A DNA stretch of 5,082 nucleotides from Rhodoferax sp. GTDB taxonomy: Bacteria; Pseudomonadota; Gammaproteobacteria; Burkholderiales; Burkholderiaceae_C. The stretch is from assembly GCA_028292305.1 (NCBI GenBank), contig JAQGMQ010000069.1, forward strand, positions 1 to 5,082, read 5' to 3'. Shown piece after piece: positions 1 to 5,082 of the stretch. The notes under the pieces are model-generated. The model saw only the letters and a program-made list of their open reading frames with translations, did no database searches and was not told where the DNA came from. Both the position numbers and the translations under genes were made by a program. Within the stretch, counting starts at the first letter, position 1. Each line of letters starts with the position of its first letter.

Positions 1-367
1 TCGGGTGCGCGGGCACGAACGAGCCCACCTGCTCGCGCAGGGCGCGGCGTGCGGCGTCCACCACGTCGCGCTTGGTCGAGCCGACGTCCATCACCAGGGT
101 CTGCGGCGTGATCAGGTGCTTGATCGACTTGAAGGTGGCTTCGGTGGCGGATACGGGCACCGCCAGCAGCACGATGTCGGCACCGGCCACGGCCAGCAGT
201 GCAGAGGGGGCTTCGACGTCGATCACGCCGAGCTGGCGGGCTTGCGCGGTGGTGGAAGGCGACTTGCTGTAGCCCACGACGCGCTTCACCAGCCCGGCGC
301 GTTTCAGAGCCAGCGCGAATGAGCCACCCATCAGGCCGCAGCCGATCAGGCCTAGTTGTTCAAACAT
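1..367 (-). CDS. tyrA: Prephenate/arogenate dehydrogenase, N-terminal 122 residues (3' end beyond window)
   Basis: TyrA oxidatively decarboxylates prephenate to 4-hydroxyphenylpyruvate (or arogenate to tyrosine) in the cytoplasm, the committed tyrosine step. I translated this gene directly from the ATG at 367-365. The protein begins MFEQLGLIGCGLMGGS, a Rossmann nucleotide-binding loop with GxGxxG at residues 9-14. The family motif DVGSTK follows at 95-99, whose Ser97 matches the substrate-contacting serine of characterised TyrA enzymes. The fragment ends in PAHP, where His121 aligns with the catalytic histidine of the HPIAG motif. A GGAAA sequence 8 nt before the ATG is a plausible ribosome binding site. 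The second Rossmann strand ends GYSKS with no acidic residue, so NADP use is possible. The gene follows pheA on the same strand after a 99-nt gap filled by a repeat element. The family is secure; whether the substrate is prephenate, arogenate or both cannot be decided here. Confidence 0.95.
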   Translation of the reverse strand, partial: MFEQLGLIGCGLMGGSFALALKRAGLVKRVVGYSKSPSTTAQARQLGVIDVEAPSALLAVAGADIVLLAVPVSATEATFKSIKHLITPQTLVMDVGSTKRDVVDAARRALREQVGSFVPAHP

Positions 368-381
368 TGGGGATTTCCGGT

Positions 382-463
382 GGGAGCGCCGCTGGGCCGC
401 CCCGAGGCGCGGAAGCCCCCTTCGGGGGGCAGCGCAGTTTGCGCAGCGGCAAGCGTGGGGGCC
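382..463 (-). repeat. GC-rich palindromic intergenic element between pheA and tyrA
   Basis: This element fills nearly all of the 99-nt pheA-tyrA gap. It holds a perfect 6-bp stem (GCCCCC at 415-420 with GGGGGC at 425-430) closed by a TTCG tetraloop on the plus strand, CGAA on the minus strand. An outer 7-bp inverted repeat (GCCGCTG at 388-394 with CAGCGGC at 444-450) encloses it. A competing 5-bp pair is GCGCC at 386-390 with GGCGC at 406-410. No T-run follows the stem on either strand, so it is not a standard intrinsic terminator. From memory it resembles a dispersed intergenic repeat common in Comamonadaceae, but only one copy lies in this window, so repeat status is inferred. On the minus strand it would lie in the serC-pheA-tyrA transcript and could affect mRNA stability or Rho access. 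Confidence 0.6.
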
Positions 464-466
464 ACA

Positions 467-1591
467 TCAGGAGCTGACAGGATAGGTGCCGAGCACTTTG
501 TAGAAAGCGCAGATCTGGCTCAGCTCTTCGAGCGCCTTGGCCACATGCGGCTGGCTCGGGTGGCCGTCCAGGTCGATGTAGAAGAAGTAGTCCCACTGGC
601 CGTTGCGCGCGGGGCGCGACTCGAAGCGCGTCATCGACACGCCATGGGTCTTCAGCGGGATCAGCAGGTCGTGCATGGCGCCGGGTCGGTTCGGTACCGA
701 GACGACCAGGCTGGTGCAGTCCTTGCCGGTGGCCGGCGGCGCCGCCAGCGTCTGCGGCAGGCAGATCACGGCGAAACGCGTACGGTTATAGGCTTCGTCC
801 TGCACCGCGTGGGCGGCGATGTGCAGGTTGAACTGGGCGGCGGCATGTTCACTGGCAAGGCCCGCCCAGGCCGGGTTGGTGGTGGCCAGGCGCGCGCCTT
901 CGGCATTGCTCGAGACGGCGCGGCGCTCGGCGTTCGGCAGGTGGCGGCTGAGCCAGGTCTGGCACTGCGCCAGCGCCTGGGGGTGGGCCAGCACGACTTC
1001 GACGCCATCGAGCGAATCGCTCAGGCGCAGCAGGTTGTGGCGGATCAGCAGGCTGACCTCGCCGACCACGTGCACCGGCGAATGCAGGAACAGATCGAGT
1101 GTGCGCGCGACCACGCCTTCGGTCGAATTCTCGACCCCGACAACACCGTATTGCGCCGTGCCCGCGGCCGTGGCGTGAAACACTTCGTCGAAGCTGGCGC
1201 AGTACACCATCTCGACCGCGTTGCCGAAATATTCCATTGCCGCCTGTTCGGTGAAGGTGCCGGCCGGGCCGAGCACCGCCACGCGCTGCGGCGCTTCCAG
1301 TGCCAGGCAGGCCGACATGATCTCGCGCCAGATGTTGGCCACGTGCTGGTCCTTCAGCGGGCCTTCGTTGCGTTGCTGGATTTTTTCGATGACCTGGGCC
1401 ACCCGGTCCGGGCGGAAGAAGGGCGTGCCTTCGCGCTTCTTCACTTCGCCGACCTGCTCGGCCACATGGGCGCGCCGGTTCAGCAGCGACAGCAGCTCCT
1501 GGTCGATGCCGTCGATCTGCACACGCAGGTCGCCCAGCGACACAGGGCTCGCGGAATGGGAAGGGTCAATCGGGGTGTTTGGTGCGGACAT
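467..1591 (-). CDS. pheA: Bifunctional chorismate mutase / prephenate dehydratase (P-protein)
   Basis: The 374-residue cytoplasmic P-protein converts chorismate to prephenate and then to phenylpyruvate, the phenylalanine branch. Residues about 17-100 form an AroQ-type chorismate mutase, with Arg23, Arg40, Lys51 and Arg63 aligning with E. coli Arg11, Arg28, Lys39 and Arg51. Residues about 103-280 are the prephenate dehydratase domain, with GPAGTFTE (108-115), GVENSTEG (152-159) and the catalytic TRF motif (271-273). Residues about 292-370 are the ACT regulatory domain, with GAMH (304-307) and ESRP (324-327), the motifs that bind phenylalanine in relatives, so allosteric feedback is expected. 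Length is close to the 386 residues of E. coli PheA. The ATG at 1591-1589 is chosen because the serC stop lies in the same frame five codons upstream. No clear Shine-Dalgarno sequence is seen, so translation may be coupled to serC. Val64 replaces the active-site glutamate found in E. coli. Confidence 0.97.
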   Translation of the reverse strand: MSAPNTPIDPSHSASPVSLGDLRVQIDGIDQELLSLLNRRAHVAEQVGEVKKREGTPFFRPDRVAQVIEKIQQRNEGPLKDQHVANIWREIMSACLALEAPQRVAVLGPAGTFTEQAAMEYFGNAVEMVYCASFDEVFHATAAGTAQYGVVGVENSTEGVVARTLDLFLHSPVHVVGEVSLLIRHNLLRLSDSLDGVEVVLAHPQALAQCQTWLSRHLPNAERRAVSSNAEGARLATTNPAWAGLASEHAAAQFNLHIAAHAVQDEAYNRTRFAVICLPQTLAAPPATGKDCTSLVVSVPNRPGAMHDLLIPLKTHGVSMTRFESRPARNGQWDYFFYIDLDGHPSQPHVAKALEELSQICAFYKVLGTYPVSS

Positions 1592-1606
1592 GGGTGCGGA
1601 TAGGGC

Positions 1607-2716
1607 TCAGGCTTGTTTCGTCTCAAATTCTCGCATGTAGTCCACCAGCGTCTGCACGCCGGCCAGCGGCATGGCGTTGTAGATGCTGGCGCGCATGCCG
1701 CCCACCGATTTGTGGCCCTTCAGTTGCAAGAGCCCGCGGGCTTTTGCACCCGCCAGGAAGGCGTCGTTGCGGCTTTCATCGCGCAGGAAGAAAGGGATGT
1801 TCATGCGCGAGCGGCAGTTGGCGTCGACCTTGTTGTAGTACAGCTCTGAGCCGTCGATGGCGCCGTACAGCAGACTGGCCTTGGCGATGTTGCGGTGCTC
1901 CATGGCGGCGATGCCCGAGAGGCCGCCTTCGCTCTGGCGCTTGAGCCACTGGAAGGTCAGGCCGGCGATGTAGATGGCATAGGTTGGCGGCGTGTTGAAC
2001 ATCGAATCGTTGTCGGCCACGGTCTTGTAGTTGAACGCACTCGGACACACGGCCAGCGCATGGCCCAGCAGGTCTTCGCGCACGACGACCATGGTCAGCC
2101 CGGCCGGGCCGAGGTTCTTCTGTGCGCCGCCGAAGGCCACGCCCACGCGGCTCCAGTCCACCGGGCGCGAGGCCACGTGTGATGAAAAATCGATGACCAG
2201 TGGCGCGTCGCTGCCCAGGGCCTTGAGGTCGGGCAGCGTTTGAAATTCGATGCCGTCGATGGTCTCGTTGGTGCAGATGTGGGTGTAACTGGCGGCAGGG
2301 TCGAGCGACCAGCCCGCGGCGTCGGGCAACGTGGTGTGGCTGGCCGGCGTGGCGTTGGTGGCGGCGATGTGCACCTTGCAGTACTTTTGCGCTTCCTTCT
2401 GCGACTTCTGGCTCCAGCTGCCGGTGACGACGAAGTTGGCCGTGCCGCCGCGCGACAGGTTCAGCGGCACGATGGCGTTTTCGGCCAGGCCGCCGCCCTG
2501 CATGAACAGTATCCTGAACGACGCCGGCACCGCCAGCAGTTCGCGGATGGTGGCCTCGGCTTCTTCGTAGATGGAAATGAATTCCTTGCCGCGGTGGCTC
2601 ATCTCCATGACGCTCATGCCGCTGCCATGCCAGTCGAGCATTTCGCTGGCGGCCTTCTGCAGCACTTCTTCGGGAATGGCCGCGGGGCCGGCGGAAAAGT
2701 TGTACGGTCGGTTCAT
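1607..2716 (-). CDS. serC: Phosphoserine aminotransferase
   Basis: SerC is a PLP-dependent class V aminotransferase that makes O-phosphoserine from 3-phosphohydroxypyruvate and glutamate. It also acts on the 4-carbon analogue in pyridoxal phosphate synthesis. The 369-residue protein starts MNRPYNFSAGPAAIP, the typical SerC N-terminus, with SHRGKEF at 40-46. Trp101 aligns with the tryptophan that stacks on the cofactor, and DFSSH lies at 176-180. The Schiff-base lysine is Lys200 in GAQKNLGPAG (197-206). The C-terminal KSVGGMRASIYNAMP (336-350) is the family signature. E. coli SerC has 362 residues, so the length is normal. I chose the ATG at 2716-2714 over a GTG four codons upstream (2728-2726) because the family N-terminus begins here and GGA precedes it by 5 nt. 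The gene starts 81 nt after gyrA, behind a possible terminator/attenuator, and ends 15 nt before pheA, so it is probably cotranscribed with pheA. Confidence 0.97.
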   Translation of the reverse strand: MNRPYNFSAGPAAIPEEVLQKAASEMLDWHGSGMSVMEMSHRGKEFISIYEEAEATIRELLAVPASFRILFMQGGGLAENAIVPLNLSRGGTANFVVTGSWSQKSQKEAQKYCKVHIAATNATPASHTTLPDAAGWSLDPAASYTHICTNETIDGIEFQTLPDLKALGSDAPLVIDFSSHVASRPVDWSRVGVAFGGAQKNLGPAGLTMVVVREDLLGHALAVCPSAFNYKTVADNDSMFNTPPTYAIYIAGLTFQWLKRQSEGGLSGIAAMEHRNIAKASLLYGAIDGSELYYNKVDANCRSRMNIPFFLRDESRNDAFLAGAKARGLLQLKGHKSVGGMRASIYNAMPLAGVQTLVDYMREFETKQA

Positions 2717-2721
2717 CTGAA

Positions 2722-2724
2722 TCC
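2722..2724 (-). promoter_or_regulatory. Probable serC ribosome binding site (GGA core)
   Basis: On the minus strand GGA at 2724-2722 stands 5 nt before the serC ATG. This short Shine-Dalgarno core supports that ATG over the upstream GTG, which overlaps the same sequence. Its first G is also the last base of a small hairpin (2724-2741), so leader folding could affect ribosome access. The match is short, so confidence is moderate. Confidence 0.45.
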
Positions 2725-2766
2725 ACACTGAAAAAAGTGCGGCTGGCGCACAGGCTCGTGCGTCAG
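2724..2766 (-). promoter_or_regulatory. Overlapping alternative hairpins in the gyrA-serC spacer
   Basis: Three hairpins compete on the minus strand. The first (2766-2743) is a 10-bp stem with one A/C mismatch and one G-U pair, closed by a 4-nt AGCC loop; it uses CGCAC (2762-2758) and GTGCG (2751-2747). The second pairs that same GTGCG with CGCAC (2741-2737) ahead of T6. The third pairs CGCACT (2741-2736) with AGTGTG (2729-2724) through one G-U pair, looping out most of the T-run and ending at the serC ribosome binding site. Forming the first prevents the second, as in attenuators. I see no leader peptide, known riboswitch or clear promoter in the 81-nt gap, so a regulatory role is inference. 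Confidence 0.35.
2731..2751 (-). terminator. Candidate intrinsic terminator/attenuator between gyrA and serC
   Basis: On the minus strand GTGCG (2751-2747) and CGCAC (2741-2737) form a perfect 5-bp stem with loop CCAGC, followed immediately by six T residues (2736-2731). Position and form suit termination of gyrA transcripts. The stem is short, so termination may be partial. The same GTGCG can instead pair with an upstream CGCAC at 2762-2758, described in the next entry. Both structures were read by eye and no folding energies were calculated. Confidence 0.4.
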
Positions 2767-2797
2767 CGGCGGTTGGGTCGGAAGCGAAGTGCTGCGA

Positions 2798-5082
2798 TCA
2801 GGCGTCCGGTGCGTCCGGCGTGTCAGGCTTTGCGTCGGTGTCCGCGGCATCTGGGCCGTCGGTCGCGGCCGAGCCATCGGCTGGCGGTACGCCACCTTCG
2901 AGTTCGGCTTCGGCTTCGGCAGCGGCCACATTCGCGTCGTTTTCCACAATGCGTTGCAGGCCGCTGAGCTTGGAGCCTTCGTCCAGGCCGATCAGGGTCA
3001 CGCCCTGCGTGGCGCGGCCGAGTTCGCGGATCTCGGCAACGCGAGTGCGCACCAGCACGCCCTTGTCGGTGATCAGCATGATCTCGTCGTCGGCATGCAC
3101 CAGCGTGGCGGCAACCACCTTGCCGTTGCGCTCGCTTTGCTGGATGGCGATCATGCCCTTGGTGCCGCGGCCGTGGCGCGTGTATTCGGTGATGCTGGTG
3201 CGTTTGCCGTAGCCGTTCAACGTGGCGGTGAGCACGCTTTGCTGTTCGTCTTCGGCCACCAGCATGGCGATCACGCTCTGGTGTTCCTCGAGCATCATGC
3301 CGCGCACGCCGCGGGCATTGCGGCCCATGGGACGCACGTCGTTTTCATCGAAGCGCACGGCCTTGCCGCCGTCGCTGAACAGCATCACGTCGTGTTCGCC
3401 GTCGGTGAGCGCAGCGCCGACGAGGAAGTCGCCCGGATCGAGGTCCACGGCGATGATGCCGGCCTTGCGCGGGTTGCTGAATTCGTCGAGCGCCGTCTTC
3501 TTGACCGTGCCCATGCTGGTCGCCATGAACACGTACTGGTCGGCCGGGAAGGTGCGCTTGGGGCCGGTCAGGGCCAGCACGACGTTGATCTTCTCGCCTT
3601 CCTGCAGCGGGAACATGTTGACGATGGGCCGGCCACGCGAGCCGCGCGAGCCTTGCGGCGCTTCCCACACCTTGAGCCAGTAAAGCCGGCCGCGGTTCGA
3701 GAAGCACAGCAGGTAGTCGTGGGTGTTGGCGATGAACAGCTGGTCGACCCAATCGTCTTCCTTCGTCGCAGTGGCCTGCTTGCCGCGGCCGCCGCGTTTT
3801 TGCGCGCGGTATTCGGACAGCGGCTGGCTCTTGATGTAGCCGCTGTGCGACAGCGTGACGACCATGTCGGTCGGCGTGATCAGGTCTTCGGTGGAGAGGT
3901 CGAACGAGCTGTGCTCGATCTGGCTGCGGCGCGCGCCGAGCTTGGTCTGGCCGAATTCGGTCTTGATGGCGGTGAGCTCGTCGCCGATGATGACCGAGAC
4001 ACGCGCCGGCTTGGCCAGGATGTCGAGCAGGTCCTCGATCTCGGCCATGACTTCCTTGTATTCGGCAACGATCTTGTCCTGCTCGAGGCCGGTCAGACGT
4101 TGCAGGCGCATCTGCAGAATTTCTTGTGCCTGGGTTTCAGACAGCCGGTACAGGCCTTCGGCGCCCATGCCGAGTTCTTTTTCCAGGCCCTCGGGGCGGT
4201 AGTCGTCGGCATTGACGATGCCGCCGTCGGCCCGGGTGCGCGTCAGCAGCGCGCGCACCAGTTTGCTGTCCCATGGGCGGTTCATCAGTTCGACCTTGGC
4301 CACCGGCGGCGTGGGCGACTCGCGGATGATGCGGATGAACTCGTCGATGTTGGCCAGCGCCACGGCCAGGCCCTCGAGCACGTGGCCGCGTTCGCGGGCC
4401 TTGCGCAGGTTGAACACCGTGCGCCGCGTGACCACTTCGCGGCGGTGGTCGAGGAACACCTCGACCAGATCCTTCAGGTTGCAGAGCTTGGGCTGGCCGT
4501 TGATCAGGGCCACCATGTTCATGCCGAAGGTGTCCTGCAACTGGGTCTGTTTGTAGAGGTTGTTCAGCACCACCTCGGGCACTTCGCCGCGCTTCAACTC
4601 GATCACCAGGCGCATGCCGGATTTGTCGGACTCGTCCTGGATGTGGCTGATGCCTTCGATCTTCTTCTCGTGCACCAACTCGGCCATGCGTTCCTGCAGC
4701 GTCTTCTTGTTGACCTGGTAGGGCAGTTCGTCGACGATGATCGACTGGCGCTGACCCTTGTCGATGTCTTCGAAGTGGCAGCGCGCGCGCATCACGACCT
4801 TGCCGCGGCCGGTGCGGTAGCCATCCTTCACGCCGTTGATGCCGTAGATGATGCCGGCCGTGGGGAAGTCGGGCGCCGGGATGATCTCCATCAGGTCGTC
4901 GATGGTGGCCTCGGGGTTGCGCAGCAGGTGCAGGCAGGCGTCGACCACCTCGTTCAGGTTGTGCGGCGGAATGTTGGTGGCCATGCCCACGGCAATGCCG
5001 CCTGAGCCGTTGACCAGCAGATTGGGCAGACGCGTCGGCAGCACCAGCGGCTCTTTTTCGCTGCCGTCGTAGTTGGGGCCGA
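2798..5082 (-). CDS. gyrA: DNA gyrase subunit A, C-terminal 760 residues (5' end beyond window)
   Basis: GyrA is the breakage-reunion subunit of the A2B2 gyrase that introduces negative supercoils. The open frame runs to the window edge. Its first residues, GPNYDGSEKEPL, align with E. coli GyrA near residue 148, so the catalytic tyrosine (Tyr122) and the quinolone-resistance region are outside the window. Conserved core motifs are PNLLVNGSGGIAVGMATN and NIPPHNL, then the long helical arm (NNLYKQTQLQ, HRREVVTRRT) and coiled-coil dimerisation region. The C-terminal beta-pinwheel that wraps DNA begins after SEYRAQ and carries the GyrA box QKRGGRG at 3802-3782, which marks gyrase rather than topoisomerase IV ParC. 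Blade motifs such as RGRPIVN, GTVKKT, RGVRGM, GYGKRT, TKGMI and TQGVTLI follow in order. The protein ends in an acidic, Ala/Pro-rich tail of about 48 residues. The stop is TGA at 2800-2798. Estimated full length is about 900 residues, slightly above the 875 of E. coli. Confidence 0.98.
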   Translation of the reverse strand, partial: GPNYDGSEKEPLVLPTRLPNLLVNGSGGIAVGMATNIPPHNLNEVVDACLHLLRNPEATIDDLMEIIPAPDFPTAGIIYGINGVKDGYRTGRGKVVMRARCHFEDIDKGQRQSIIVDELPYQVNKKTLQERMAELVHEKKIEGISHIQDESDKSGMRLVIELKRGEVPEVVLNNLYKQTQLQDTFGMNMVALINGQPKLCNLKDLVEVFLDHRREVVTRRTVFNLRKARERGHVLEGLAVALANIDEFIRIIRESPTPPVAKVELMNRPWDSKLVRALLTRTRADGGIVNADDYRPEGLEKELGMGAEGLYRLSETQAQEILQMRLQRLTGLEQDKIVAEYKEVMAEIEDLLDILAKPARVSVIIGDELTAIKTEFGQTKLGARRSQIEHSSFDLSTEDLITPTDMVVTLSHSGYIKSQPLSEYRAQKRGGRGKQATATKEDDWVDQLFIANTHDYLLCFSNRGRLYWLKVWEAPQGSRGSRGRPIVNMFPLQEGEKINVVLALTGPKRTFPADQYVFMATSMGTVKKTALDEFSNPRKAGIIAVDLDPGDFLVGAALTDGEHDVMLFSDGGKAVRFDENDVRPMGRNARGVRGMMLEEHQSVIAMLVAEDEQQSVLTATLNGYGKRTSITEYTRHGRGTKGMIAIQQSERNGKVVAATLVHADDEIMLITDKGVLVRTRVAEIRELGRATQGVTLIGLDEGSKLSGLQRIVENDANVAAAEAEAELEGGVPPADGSAATDGPDAADTDAKPDTPDAPDA

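Noticed and set aside
415..430. GC hairpin after pheA as an intrinsic terminator
   Set aside because: The stem is strong, but neither strand has a T-run after it, and tyrA follows on the same strand, so termination is not supported.
360..596. Minus-strand 78-codon frame overlapping the end of pheA and the repeat
   Set aside because: It runs out of frame through the conserved ACT domain coding region and the palindromic element. The translation is Pro/Arg/Gly-rich with no conserved motif.
356..1603. Plus-strand open frame of 415 codons opposite pheA
   Set aside because: It is in the same codon-register antisense frame as pheA, has biased composition and no recognisable domain, and runs across the intergenic repeat. 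It is explained as a shadow.
2717..2728. GTG start four codons upstream of the serC ATG
   Set aside because: The extra residues (initiator-WIQ) are not part of the SerC family N-terminus. The GTG overlaps the likely ribosome binding site of the ATG.
2240..2731. Plus-strand open frame of 163 codons opposite the serC start
   Set aside because: It is a codon-register antisense shadow of serC with Gly/Val/Arg-rich low-information translation.
2789..5005. Plus-strand open frame of 738 codons opposite gyrA
   Set aside because: It is in exact codon register with gyrA, where an antisense stop needs a sense TTA, CTA or TCA codon, all rare in GC-rich genes. It ends where GyrA uses a TCA serine (5005-5003). 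The His/Val/Ala/Gly-rich translation resembles no family, and gyrA is unquestionably real.
1..5082. CRISPR array, tRNA/rRNA gene, insertion sequence or undescribed defence-type system
   Set aside because: Almost all the sequence is conserved housekeeping coding sequence. I saw no spaced repeats, transposase, tRNA-like fold or accessory gene.

Overview
The window carries four genes, all on the minus strand and so read from high to low coordinates: the 3' part of gyrA, complete serC, complete pheA (chorismate mutase/prephenate dehydratase), and the 5' part of tyrA. The high GC content, the protein sequences and the gene order gyrA-serC-pheA-tyrA point to a betaproteobacterium of the order Burkholderiales. 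Comamonadaceae (Acidovorax/Variovorax/Polaromonas-like) is my best guess. The family assignment rests on recall of protein and intergenic sequences, not on a search.

Layout in transcription order: gyrA C-terminal 760 residues (5082-2798, 5' end outside the window); an 81-nt gap (2797-2717) with overlapping alternative hairpins and a T6 run that looks like an intrinsic terminator or attenuator; serC (2716-1607); a 15-nt gap; pheA (1591-467); a 99-nt gap (466-368) filled by a GC-rich inverted-repeat element; tyrA N-terminal 122 residues (367-1, 3' end outside the window). No other gene is supported, and no gene-free stretch exceeds 99 nt.

The three biosynthetic genes resemble the mixed-function 'supraoperon' known from pseudomonads and other Gram-negatives (gyrA, serC, pheA, hisC, tyrA/aroA, cmk, rpsA). 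SerC makes phosphoserine, and also serves pyridoxal phosphate synthesis. PheA takes chorismate through prephenate to phenylpyruvate. TyrA takes prephenate or arogenate toward tyrosine. Here the hisC-type aminotransferase gene often found between pheA and tyrA is absent, and the repeat element lies at that position.

This is essentially a conserved housekeeping region. I found no evidence of a new multi-gene system. The points most worth checking are the gyrA-serC leader structure, the intergenic repeat, a non-canonical residue in the chorismate mutase active site, and a TyrA cofactor loop that lacks the usual acidic residue.
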